A DNA stretch of 11,667 nucleotides from the NCBI RefSeq assembly GCF_000188695.1, contig NW_004754907.1, positions 155,624 to 167,290 of the forward strand. The letters run 5' to 3'. Both the position numbers and the translations under genes were made by a program. Each line of letters opens with the position of its first letter. The stretch's first letter is position 1. This DNA comes from Salpingoeca rosetta. Lineage: Eukaryota; Opisthokonta; Choanoflagellata; Craspedida; Salpingoecidae. The notes under the pieces are model-generated. The model saw only the letters and a program-made list of their open reading frames with translations, made no database searches and was not told the origin of the DNA. Of the stretch, positions 1 through 11,561 are shown in pieces.

Positions 1-15
1 AACAACAACAACAAC

Positions 16-97
<82 letters not shown>

Positions 98-215
98 CGT
101 AAGCAACAACAACAACAACAACGTAAGCAACAACAACAACAACTTAAGCAACAACAACAACAACAACAACTTAAGCAACAACAACAACAACTTAAACAAC
201 AACAACAACACTACC
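1..215. repeat. Interrupted (AAC)n trinucleotide repeat
   Basis: About 70 AAC units are broken by short GTAAGC, TTAAGC and TAAAC interruptions, then followed by a short CCA run. On the sense strand of the UBE3C-like gene this is (GTT)n. It starts about 26 nt after the predicted exon 10 donor at 240-241, so it is read as intronic. No exon is visible in it. Confidence 0.9.
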
Positions 216-241
216 ACCACCACCACTATCAAGAGACTGAC

Positions 242-3316
<3,075 letters not shown>

Positions 3317-4156
3317 GATGGCTGCTCGGTTCGTTGTTGCGTGGATATCGGTGGTGAGTGAGTGGTCGGTGTGTGTCAGCAAATCCGCCGCCGAAGAAAA
3401 AAAAACCGGCTTGCTGTTTAGCGACTTCAACCCGTGCATTCTGAAAATCTTGGTGCGTGGTTTGATGACTCATGCGCGCGCACACACACACACTCTCTCT
3501 CTCTGCACACGCACACACACACACACACACTCTCTTTCTCACTCTCTCACTCACACAGACAGATACAGACACAGATACACACACAGACACACACGCTCTC
3601 TCTTGTTGATGCGCAATGTGGCATGACAGCAGCAGGATGGTTCATATAGGAAGTGGGGGCATCAAAAACACAGGACACACACGTGCATGAAAACATGCAC
3701 ACGCGCCGCGAACAAGAACCAAGACAGACAACAGAGGACGACAGCAGCAGTCAAAAGGAGGTGGCCGCGCGCGTGTGTGTGTGTCGCGTAACGCTTGGCA
3801 CTGGCAGTGCTCAGGGTAAAGCAGAGTGAACGAGCAAACAAGGCAGAGGATGGACGAAGAAGTCATACATGCAAGCGGAGTGAGGGGTTGACAGCAACAC
3901 AAAGCAGGTGGGGCGAGTACAACAACACGCAAGTAAGGCAAAGGGGTACCAACAACTTGCACGTGAAGAAGGCAAGAAAGGAGAGGGGAGAACGGAGAGG
4001 AGAGAGACGGCGGAGGAGTGTGTGTGTGTGTGTGTGTTGATTGTCTGGGGAAGCATGAGACCCCCCTGAGACGACAGGCCATCCACAAACGAATGACAAC
4101 AACGAACGCGGAGAAGAACAGCGAAAACCGTGGCAACAAGCACAAGCGTCGTGTCA
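3317..4156. other. Intergenic region between two tandem minus-strand genes
   Basis: This stretch carries the 3' flank of the cysteine-rich protein gene and the 5' flank of the UBE3C-like gene. It holds a mixed CA/CT microsatellite at about 3480-3600, a short GT run near 4019-4037 and a GA-rich stretch near 3975-4015. I see no convincing exon or RNA gene. The open frames crossing it are repeat-driven. Confidence 0.6.
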
Positions 4157-5758
4157 TCACTCGCTGTATGCGGGCGGGGCCTGGTGTCCCATGAGCGGGG
4201 CCTTGTCTGATGCGGTGGGCTGCTGCGTGATGGTGCGCGGCGCCTGGCCATAGTCGACGGCCGTCGGGTGCAGCGTCAGCTCGTGGTGCGTCTGCGCCTG
4301 CATGCACGCCTGCACCATGCCTGTGTGTGTGTGTGTGTGTGTGTGTGTGAACGAGGCGGAAGGGGGAAGGGCTGGTGTTCAAAGCACTGTGCAGATGATG
4401 CACAGACACACATAACAGACAGGCAGACACCCCCGCCTCCACACACACACGCACAAGCAACAGTACACAAACTGACAGTAGACGAGGTCTGCAAAGAGGT
4501 CGAGGAGGTGGGCGAGGTGGCGCAGCTCGCGGAAGAAGATGGCCAGGATGTGGCACACAAACGACAGAATCTGCACGCAGTTGTTGAACCGCTGTGCGCA
4601 TGAACAGACAGGGGGGCGGAAGGAGAGAGAGAGAGAGAGGGGGGGGGGAGGGAGGGGAGGGTTGAGGAGTGTGAGGTGAGGTTCACGTGCAAGTGGAGGC
4701 ATGTGGCGCGTGTGCGTGGGTGCATCATGGGGTGTGTATGCGTGTGGATGCATGTGGCGCGTTTGCTAGTGTGCATGCATCTGTGGTGGTGATGTGTGAC
4801 TTACAATGATGCGGTTGTCGCCTGCGTGTGTCGATCGGTGATGATGATGGAGATGGACGTATGCCGAGGAAAAGGCAAGAGCGAGCAATGCATGTCAGCA
4901 ACAGGAGATGGCGACGGACAGAGAGAGAGAGAGAGAGAGACAGAGAGACAGAGAGAGAGAGAGAGGCACGCAAGCAGGTACTTGGAAACGCAAGGAGCGT
5001 GCACACACGAGAAAGTATCGGGGCGTACACAGACACACAGCCACAGCCACACAAACACAGTCACATTCACAGACACACACACACATGCACACAAGCATAA
5101 GCACAACAAAGTACACACATGGGTCAGTCATGATCTGGCGCTGGTCCTGGATGTAGAAGCGCGTGGAGGAGATGGCAAAGTTCTCACACAGCGTGACCTC
5201 AAGACACAGACAAAACTCCGGGCACGAGTCCTGGCCAGGGATGCTGGTGGAGTAAAGGTGGGGTGACGTATTGCAGTGAGAGGAAGAGGAAGAGAGGGAG
5301 AGTGAGAGTATTTGTTGCCACAAATAATGACGCCACACACACACGCACACGCACACACGCGCGCAAACGCACAGACAGACATACGCACCATTTGGACGTG
5401 CACGTTGGGCAGAGGTAGCCCTGGCAGCAAGAGTAGTTTTCCATGCGGCCCTCGAGGGCGAGCACACGAAGGTGGTACGCAAAGCAGCACGGGCAGAACA
5501 TGGCCAGGAAGCAGCCTGGTAGAAGAAAGACGAGTGAGAAGGAGGAGAGGAAGGCGAAGGAAGTGAGAGGTGCGGCGTTCATTGAGCTGTGCTTGCATCC
5601 AGGCAAAAGAAAGACACACATACAGAGAGGCAAGGACAGACAGAGAGAGAGGGAGAAAGACGCACAGACAAACAGAGCATGCACACATACACACATACAC
5701 ACACACATACACACACACACACATACACACACACACACAGGCACACACACACACACAG

Positions 5759-5807
<49 letters not shown>

Positions 5808-6253
5808 ATAGGACATATTAGACATAACCGATGACTGAACCGACTAAAAAAGACGTGGATAATTCAGTAGACAATACTACTATTGGTAATTCAGACGGAT
5901 CAACCTCGTCTGGGGAACACATGAGGCAACTCGATTTACGGACAGTATAAAATGCCAGGAACGGCCCCCGTTGATATTTTTTATCCACTGGTAACCCGGG
6001 AGGGGCTGCGCAGCTTGACGGTCGTTAACGGGAAATGTCTGGACACACACACACACACACACAGGCACACACACAGACGGAGAGACAGGGAGAAAGACAC
6101 ACAAACTCCCCCCCCCCAAACACACACACGCACTCTCGTACCCTTGCAGTTGTTGCAGGGGGCGTCCATCATGGAGGTCTCCCATTGTCGGCCCTGGAAG
6201 CGGTACCGGGGATCCGACTCAATTGGGCTGCCGTCACACAGAATGTTTCCCAT
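4157..6253 (-). CDS. Conserved cysteine-rich, probably membrane-associated protein (219 residues), complete
   Basis: Six exons, right to left: 6142-6253, 5389-5515, 5119-5243, 4805-4821, 4477-4591, 4157-4320. They total 660 nt, all phases close, and the stop TGA is at 4157-4159. The ATG at 6251-6253 has A at -3 and G at +4. The protein starts MGN, so N-myristoylation is possible, with a nearby Cys. Cysteine motifs follow: CNNCKG (about 33-38), CPCC, YSCCQGYLCPTC (about 65-76) and SCPEFCLCLEVTLC (about 86-99), then STRFYIQD. A hydrophobic segment at about residues 132-146 could span or dip into a membrane. The C-terminal half has VYC then ACMQAQ, and the tail ends in PPAYSE, a PPxY motif that could bind WW domains. 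I recall the CPEFC...STRF...DN.II...VYC..CMQ pattern from uncharacterised plant and protist proteins, with some resemblance to PLAC8-type Cys-rich proteins. I do not assign a function. Confidence 0.82.
4321..4348. repeat. (GT)n run forming a 3' splice site
   Basis: On the sense (minus) strand this is a CA run ending in cacacag, directly before the last exon of the cysteine-rich protein gene (first base 4320). This acceptor gives the correct phase: T from the previous exon plus GC makes Cys. The alternative cag 9 nt downstream would drop three residues. Confidence 0.75.
4621..4665. repeat. GA/G-rich purine tract
   Basis: A GAGAGA run followed by a G-rich run lies in the intron between exons 4 and 5 of the cysteine-rich protein gene. 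On the sense strand it is a CT/C-rich polypyrimidine stretch upstream of the acceptor of the micro-exon's downstream neighbour. Confidence 0.75.
4805..4821 (-). other. 17-nt micro-exon of the cysteine-rich protein gene
   Basis: On the minus strand, cgcag precedes a 17-nt exon and gtaagt follows it. Two leading bases complete a Cys codon started by the previous exon, and the rest encodes Asp-Asn-Arg-Ile-Ile. This restores the C-D-N-x-I-I motif remembered from plant and protist relatives. The next exon then enters in phase 0. Without the micro-exon the frame breaks. Confidence 0.8.
4918..4966. repeat. (GA)n microsatellite with CAGAGA interruptions
   Basis: An imperfect GA repeat lies in the intron between the exons at 5119-5243 and 4805-4821. 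On the sense strand it is CT, a polypyrimidine stretch roughly 100-145 nt upstream of the micro-exon. Confidence 0.85.
5681..5803. repeat. Long (CA)n microsatellite with CATACA and CAGGCA interruptions
   Basis: This repeat lies in intron 1 of the cysteine-rich protein gene, about 170 nt upstream (sense) of exon 2. It abuts the AT-richer island that starts near 5805. Confidence 0.9.
5805..6041 (+). mobile_element. Possible mobile-element remnant inside intron 1 of the cysteine-rich protein gene
   Basis: About 230 bp of non-repetitive, AT-richer DNA sits between two CA microsatellites in an intron, unlike all other introns here. On the plus strand an ATG at 5831 opens a 39-codon frame (start MTEPTKKDVDNSVDNTT) ending at TAA 5948-5950. 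It uses A/T-ending codons unlike the neighbouring genes. A second open stretch starts with ATG at 5952 in another frame and runs into the CA repeat. The ends carry an imperfect inverted match: AGACATAACCG near 5820-5830 against the reverse complement of the segment near 6029-6040. This may be a broken gag-like or MITE-like fragment. I recognise no domain, so the call is speculative. Confidence 0.3.
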
Positions 6254-6382
6254 CGTGGCGGTTTGGACCTGGTTTTGTAATGTAAATTGACAACTAACTG
6301 CGCACAAACACAAAACACGGTTTGCAGCGGCGTGCGCGTGAGTGAGCCAAAATGAAGCTTTCACTTCTTATTACAAACACAA

Positions 6383-6434
6383 CAAGGATCGCACTCTCAC
6401 CTCATACACACAAGGATCGCACTCTCACCTCATA
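6383..6434. repeat. 28-bp direct tandem duplication
   Basis: The 24-base core that starts CAAGGATCGCACTCTCACCT occurs identically at 6383-6406 and 6411-6434, separated by CACA. It sits just left of the longest CA microsatellite. Confidence 0.95.
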
Positions 6435-6438
6435 TATG

Positions 6439-6559
<121 letters not shown>

Positions 6560-6954
6560 CTTTTCGTCGAGTCACAACAACCCAACGAGCGAGATCGCGT
6601 GTGGTTTGGAGAGGAAGGAAGGCAGGAAGGAGTGCTGCGCCCACAAACACAAGCAAGAATGACTCACACCCTAGATGTAGGCTGAAACCCTACACATGGG
6701 AAACGTGTTATTGCTGACTCAGGGATTTCTTAGCGGCTGCTCTTTGTTGCCAACAACAAAACCAACCAATACACACCACACGAACACAAACACACAGCCA
6801 AAGGAGACCGCGATGTGCTTGGGAGGGTGTGACTGAGCTGGTGACGGACCTCGAGCAAGAGACACACTTGTACTTGCGATTCTTGTCGCGATTCCCACTG
6901 TCCCTGCCGGTGCTTTTGCTGCCACTGTCGCTGCTCCCGTCACTGCAGCTGTTG

Positions 6955-6956
6955 CT

Positions 6957-7001
<45 letters not shown>
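6955..7001. repeat. (TTG)n trinucleotide repeat
   Basis: About fifteen TTG units end directly at a GTGAGT motif (7002-7007), with a CAG at 7023-7025. The repeat is probably 5' flank or intron of the BTB gene. The Leu polymer (plus strand) and Asn polymer (minus strand) it could encode are not supported as coding. Confidence 0.85.
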
Positions 7002-7003
<2 letters not shown>

Positions 7004-7025
7004 GAGTATAATTTGTCTTCATCAG

Positions 7026-8104
7026 CTCATGTCCTGTGCAACCACACACTGCCATGTGCCCTGAACACGCTGCAGTGTTTCTGACGGTGCTGGAGTTCAT
7101 CTACACGAACCGATGCCAGTTGACACAGAATACGGTGGTGGATGTGCTGGCATCTGCGATTGAGTATGGGTTGGACGGGCTTGCCCAGTGCTGCTCAGAC
7201 TTTATCAAGGCTCACCTCACCGTCGACACAGCATGCAGCGCCATGCAGGTGTGCGTGTTGTGTGTGTGTGCTCGTACATGAGTGCGCACATGTTGATGTA
7301 TGCGTCTTCTTTGCTTCCTTTTGATACGTGCGTCATTCCTCCCTCTACTGTCCACCACACGCCACCCACCTTTGCCTCACGCCTCACTCTCTCCACAACC
7401 CCCCTTCCCATCTTTTTTTTTTTTTCAGGCGGCCATTGCGTACAACCAAACAGACTTGCGTGACACGTGCATGCGGTTTGTGGAAGACAACACGCGCGCC
7501 GTGTTCAAGTCCCGCCACTTTGTCGAGATGTCAGCGGACACATTCGCCTTTATCCTGCAGAGCGACAACCTGCAGATTGACGAGGTGGACGTGCTTGCCT
7601 CTGTCAAGGAGTGGGGCACAGTCAACTCTGTGGTGACGGACCAGACGATGGCGGAGGTCCTGCGTGGTGTTGTCGACCATGTGCGCTTCCCGCTGCTCGA
7701 TGCCGCCACGCTGCAGAAGATTGAGGAGGAGAACGACAAGACGTCCATCATCCCGGTCCGTATCTTGTTGGTGTTTGATTGCTTGTTTGTTTGGTTGTAT
7801 GTGTGTGTGTGTGTTCTTGTGTGTTTGTGTGTGTGTGTGTGTGTTCTTGTGTGTGTGTGTGTGTATGTGTGAGTGATTTCGCTTGTTAGCAATGATAGTG
7901 GAGAGTGCGATGTCTCTTTGTGCATTGGATGTTGCTGTGTCGTCCAATCCGCGTGTGTGTCCAACCACCAACTACTCACCATCATTGCGACCACGGTGAC
8001 GACAGGTGAGGTTGATTGCAAAAGCGTGGAAGTTCCAGGCGACGAAACGAAGCGATCCCACAGATCCACACTTCCGCCCCCGCGCAGGCACACACACCGC
8101 ATAG
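7026..8104 (+). CDS. BTB/BACK-domain protein, 5' end unresolved
   Basis: Exons: about 7026-7248, 7429-7755 and 8006-8104, with TAG at 8102-8104. Donors are CAG|gtgtgc and CCG|gtccgt. Acceptors are a T-run followed by cag at 7428, and gacag at 8005. The first exon has the typical second half of a BTB fold (VFLTVLEFIYTN, then VVDVLASAIEYGLDGL). The next has a BACK-like helical region (AAIAYNQTDLRDTCMRFVE, HFVEMSADTF, ILQSDNL, then VRFPLLDAATL). The last exon gives a basic tail (AKAWKFQATKRSDP). Such proteins often serve as Cullin-3 substrate adaptors; that role here is inference. The first half of the BTB domain was not found upstream. Either it lies in an unrecognised exon or the protein starts at ATG 7036 or 7054 and is truncated, about 212 residues from 7036. 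The last codons before the stop are drawn from a CA repeat. Confidence 0.72.
7796..7870. repeat. (GT)n microsatellite in BTB-gene intron 2
   Basis: GT runs broken by TTCTTGT and TTTGT start about 40 nt after the donor at 7756-7757. The orientation is GT on the sense strand, as in most donor-proximal repeats of the minus-strand genes. Confidence 0.9.
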
Positions 8105-8549
8105 CCCACACGCGCGCACACGCACGCACACGCACTTGCACATGTGCACGTGGAAACAGACACATGTGCACACTTACACACATACACACATACAAGCACC
8201 TGCCAGCGTCCCTTCCCCTCGTTTCTGCGCGTTCGCTTGTCCCCTTGTCCATATGAAAACCAAAACCCCTTGCAGCACCTGGGCGTGGTGTTGTTGTTTG
8301 TGATTGTGATGTGATGATTGTTCGGGCGTGTTCATATGTGTGCTGCTGCTTGTTGCTGTCGCATTCCTTCTGAGCTATTGCTTGTTTCTTGTTCATTTGT
8401 TTGAAACGAAACGTGATTGTATTGTTAGTCAGTGAAGAAACAACACCAGAAAAAAACGTGGAACATATGGTGCGTGTGTTGATTTGAGTGTGCGTGCGTG
8501 TGCGTGTGCGTGTGCGTGTGCGTGTGTGTGTGCGTGCGCGCGTGTGTGT
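8105..8549. other. Convergent 3'-flank region
   Basis: This lies between the BTB stop (8104) and the BUB3 stop (8550) and should contain both 3' UTRs. It holds a CA-rich stretch at about 8105-8195 and a GTGC/GT-rich stretch at about 8485-8549. I see no exon or RNA gene and no clear AATAAA signal on either strand. Confidence 0.5.
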
Positions 8550-10854
8550 CTATGAGCGTGGCTTTGGCTTGACGTTCTCCTCCGTGATTCGACGAATGAA
8601 GATGGCGTCGGGCGGGTGGCTGGCGAAAGAGGAGGGGTTGGCGCAGGGACGCGTGAGCTATGGCAACAAGAGCAAGAACAAGAAGAAAAGTTGTCGGAGC
8701 AGTGGCAGCAACAACAAAACAACAACAACAGCAGCAACAACAGCAACAACAGCAACAAAACAGCAACAAATGCCACCCCCCCCCAACCAGCACCAGACAG
8801 CAACACCATCACAACCAGCACCAGACAGCAACAGCGTCACAACCAGCACCAGACAGCAACAGCGTCACAACCAGCACCAGACAGCAACAGCGTCACAACC
8901 ACCACCAGACAGCAACACCATCACAACCACCACCAGACAGCAACACCATCACAACCACCACCAGACAGCAACAGCGTCAGCTTACGGCTTGTCGCCCTCC
9001 TCATATGTGTACGATGCGGCAATGGCGAGCAGCGACCCGTCGTGGTTGAACGACAGCGACGCAATGCTCGTCGGGTACTCGTGGAACTGACGACGGGCAG
9101 TCACGATGGTGGTCGTGGTGGTGGTCGGCGTGGTACCGTGTGTGAATGTGTGTGTGTGAGTGTACATGCGTAGCGAGTAAGCGGTGAACAAGCCGTGCAC
9201 GCGTCATATCTCCTCCCACACCACCCCCCACTGCAGGTAACATTGCCACCACCACCACCGCCGCCGCCACCACCACTCCACCGGCACCATCACCTGGTAC
9301 ACGCGCTTCCTGTTGACGCCGTCCCACACGTTCACGAGCCCATCGCACCCGCCCGTCGCAAACGTGCCAAAGCTGAACCCACGTGGTGGTGGTGGTGGTG
9401 GTGGTGGGAGAAACGAATGGTGAGGTCGCGTTTGCTGCAGAGGCGCCCAGGAAGAGAAAATGCAGAGGAAAACACAATCCCAATCCAGCAGTCCAATACA
9501 CACACACACAGACACAGACACACAGACAGACACACACCTGACAGACACAGACAGACACACAGACACACACACGCACAGACAGACACACAGACACACACAC
9601 GCACATACAGACACACAGACACACACACGCACAGACAGACACACAGACACACACACAACACACAGCACAGTGCGCGCACGTTGGGTGGAAGGCGACGGCG
9701 TTGACCGGGTAGATGACATCACGCCCGTTCTCCTTCGAGCGGTGGCACTTGAACGCAAACTTGCGCTTCTGCGACGATTCAGACGGGTCGAGATAGTCCA
9801 CAGCAACACGGCCCTCAATCGACGCGAGCACATACCCTGGGTGTGGTTGGTGGTGTACGAGATGAGAGATGGGTATGATGAGTGTGAGAAGGTTGTTTAT
9901 GGGTTGTGTGTATGCGTGTGTATGCACGCTTGCATTCATGCGTGCGCGTGAACACACGTTTGTGCGTGTAGGTTCACGTGTGTGCATATGTGTGCATAGA
10001 TGCGCGCATCACCTTGGGCGTCCGGCATTGCACGGATGCACCGGGTCTGGAATTTCACACTCGACTCTCGTCGCTGCTCCACCGCACTCTGGTGATTGTC
10101 AAGTGTTGTGTTGTGTTGTGTTGTGTTGTGTTGTGTGTTGTGTTGTGTTGTGTGTTGTGTTGTGTTGTGTTGTGTTGTGTTGTGTTGTGTTGTGTTGTGT
10201 TGTGTGTTGTGTTGTGTTGTGTTGTGTTGTCAAAGTGTTGTGTTGTGTGTTGTGTTGTGTTGTGTTGTGTTGTGTTGTGTGTGTGTGTGTGTGTGCGTTT
10301 GCTGGTGAGAAGATGCGTTGGCCGTCCACAGACGCACGCATGGGTCGACAAATTGACAAAAACACAGGAAGATAGAATGACAAACATGCACCCACATGGA
10401 CGTTCACGCACTTGTGCTTCTCACCATATTGTTGAGGTTCCACACCCACACGTGTCGACCAGCCTGTGTACCCAAAGCAACAAAGCCAAGGGCAGGATCA
10501 GTGATGTGACAGCGTGAACGCACACATACGCACAACACACCACACACACACACACACCACACAGCACACACATATATACAACACACACGCAACACAACAC
10601 ACACACACACACGCACATACACAGCACACACCATCCTCCCCTTCATCTACACGCCATCACGATATGTGCTCTGGAACGCACCATGCCGACGATCACGCGG
10701 TCATCAGCCAACGCCATCGTGTACACCTGACAGATACCGCGAGGGGGTGAGATGGGCATGTCAACACGAAGCATGAATGCGCACAGGCAACTTGGCGGAC
10801 ATGATGTCGGCGCAGAAGCAGGTACACACGCACAGACGCACAGATGCACACACA

Positions 10855-10919
<65 letters not shown>

Positions 10920-11512
10920 GCACACGCACGCACACCTCCACCCCCACATGCCTTGTCTGGCTGGGCGTATTCGCCGACGCACTCGAGGGACTCGAGATTC
11001 CACAGCTTGATGGTCTTGTCCCAGCTGCCGGTTATGACCACGCCGTGCTTGATCGAGCACTCCACACACTTGATGGCCTCGCTGTGCGACCCGACAACGG
11101 AGCTCTTGCCAGTCGTCAAGTCGTACTTGTGCAGCTGTTTGTCAATCCCCGCACTTGGGAAGAAGCAAGCGCGAGCGCGTTGTGTGCGTGCGTGTATGTG
11201 TGTGTGTGTGTGTGAATGTGAATGTGTGGGAGTGGAAACACGCGCGTGTGCGTGTGAGTGTGTGAGTGCAAACACGTGTGTGCTGTCACTCGCTGCAAGC
11301 TAGTAACATGCTCACGAGCCCTCACGTTCTCGTGTACACACACACACACACAGTACAAGCAAACCGAGCCAACGCGCTGCTGTACTCGGCCCACTATCAT
11401 GAACATACCCAAAAGCTGTTGTGTCGTCGAGGAAGGCGCAGTCCAGCACCGGTGCATCGTGCGAAAACGTGAACTTGAGCGTGTTGGAGTCCACGTCGTA
11501 AAGCCGGCACGT
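8550..11512 (-). CDS. BUB3: BUB3 mitotic spindle-checkpoint WD40 protein (first exon(s) missing)
   Basis: Nine exons, right to left: 11409-11512, 10952-11153, 10682-10726, 10425-10463, 10013-10088, 9680-9836, 9294-9372, 8986-9086, 8550-8619. They total 873 nt (290 residues plus TAG), and every junction keeps phase. BUB3 is a seven-bladed WD40 propeller that binds kinetochore MELT motifs and carries BUB1/BUBR1. Family landmarks in order: [132 protein letters not shown]; then [17 protein letters not shown]. The last segments separate it from the paralogue RAE1. The roughly 40 missing N-terminal residues should be in exon(s) at or beyond the right edge. The exon 3 donor is GC rather than GT. Confidence 0.93.
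8715..8770. repeat. CAA/CAG imperfect triplet repeat
   Basis: An ACAACAACAGCAACAACAGC-type tract lies in the last BUB3 intron, roughly 95-150 nt before the acceptor of the final exon. The Gln/Asn/Thr polymers read from it on the plus strand are not coding, because the BUB3 exons on both sides fix it as intron. Confidence 0.8.
8791..8981. repeat. 28-bp minisatellite, about seven copies, in the last BUB3 intron
   Basis: CCAGACAGCAACA recurs at 8793, 8821, 8849, 8877, 8905, 8933 and 8961, exactly 28 bp apart. Two variant centres alternate (CACCATCACAACC and CAGCGTCACAACC). The array begins about 5 nt after the BUB3 donor gtaagc (sense). Because 28 is not a multiple of 3, all plus-strand frames stay open across it, which creates long false open frames of Gln/Thr/His. 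Confidence 0.95.
9498..9660. repeat. CA/CAGACA microsatellite with a 28-bp higher-order unit
   Basis: Within this block a GCACAGACAGACACACAGAC-type unit recurs at 9573, 9601 and 9629, a 28-bp period. It lies in the BUB3 intron between the exons at 9680-9836 and 9294-9372. On the sense strand it is GT/GTCT-rich and begins about 20 nt after the donor. Confidence 0.88.
10103..10290. repeat. (GTGTT)n pentanucleotide array ending in (GT)n
   Basis: About 30 TGTGT/TTGTG units have GTGTGTT slippage variants and one CAAAGTG break near 10231. The array lies in the BUB3 intron between the exons at 10425-10463 and 10013-10088. On the sense strand it reads ACAAC/CA and sits on the acceptor side. Confidence 0.95.
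10507..10625. repeat. CA/CAACA microsatellite in a BUB3 intron
   Basis: Imperfect CA runs with CAACA and a TATATA core (near 10571-10576) lie between the BUB3 exons at 10682-10726 and 10425-10463. The sense strand is GT-rich. Confidence 0.85.
10820..10935. repeat. (CA)n microsatellite in the GC-AG intron of BUB3
   Basis: A CA run with CGCA interruptions at both ends lies in the intron after the BUB3 exon at 10952-11153. The sense strand reads GT and starts about 15 nt after the GC donor. Confidence 0.9.
10945..10954 (-). other. Non-canonical GC 5' splice site of a BUB3 intron
   Basis: On the sense strand the exon ends ...GACAAG and the intron begins gcatgt. The next exon (GTG TAC ACG) starts in phase 0 at 10726, which joins QPDK to VYTM exactly as the BUB3 family requires. 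The nearest GT (4 nt further in, GCAT|gt) would leave the wrong phase. AAG|GC fits the known GC-AG class. Confidence 0.7.
11165..11352. repeat. Opposed GT and CA repeat blocks in one BUB3 intron
   Basis: A GT-rich block (about 11185-11280, plus strand) and a CA block (about 11337-11352) lie in the same intron (11154-11408). On the sense strand the GT block follows the donor and the CA block precedes the acceptor, so they are complementary. Confidence 0.8.
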
Positions 11513-11561
11513 CTAGTGAAAAGTTGGAGAGACAGATACAGAGGACGAAAGGCAGAATAAG

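Noticed and set aside
6800..7000. Minus-strand frame with poly-Asn followed by Ser/Lys/Arg-rich sequence, resembling a disordered protein
   Set aside because: The Asn run is the TTG repeat read backwards. No flanking conserved exon or phase-consistent splice partner was found, so it is not supported.
8791..8981. CRISPR-like array (regular 28-bp spacing)
   Set aside because: Units are head-to-tail with no unique spacers, inside an intron of a eukaryotic gene. It is a minisatellite.
8488..9090. A 200-codon plus-strand frame rich in Gln, Thr and Pro that looks like a repeat protein
   Set aside because: It runs antisense over two conserved BUB3 exons and the 28-bp minisatellite. Its regularity comes only from the array.
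8986..9200. BUB3 ending at the TAA just after EEGDKP (8982-8984)
   Set aside because: That TAA is part of the donor gtaagc. The exon at 8550-8619 continues in phase and supplies the family-typical IFIR...KPK tail.
10096..10308. Cys-Val-Leu polymer frames, possibly metallothionein-like
   Set aside because: They are pure translation of the GTGTT array in a BUB3 intron.
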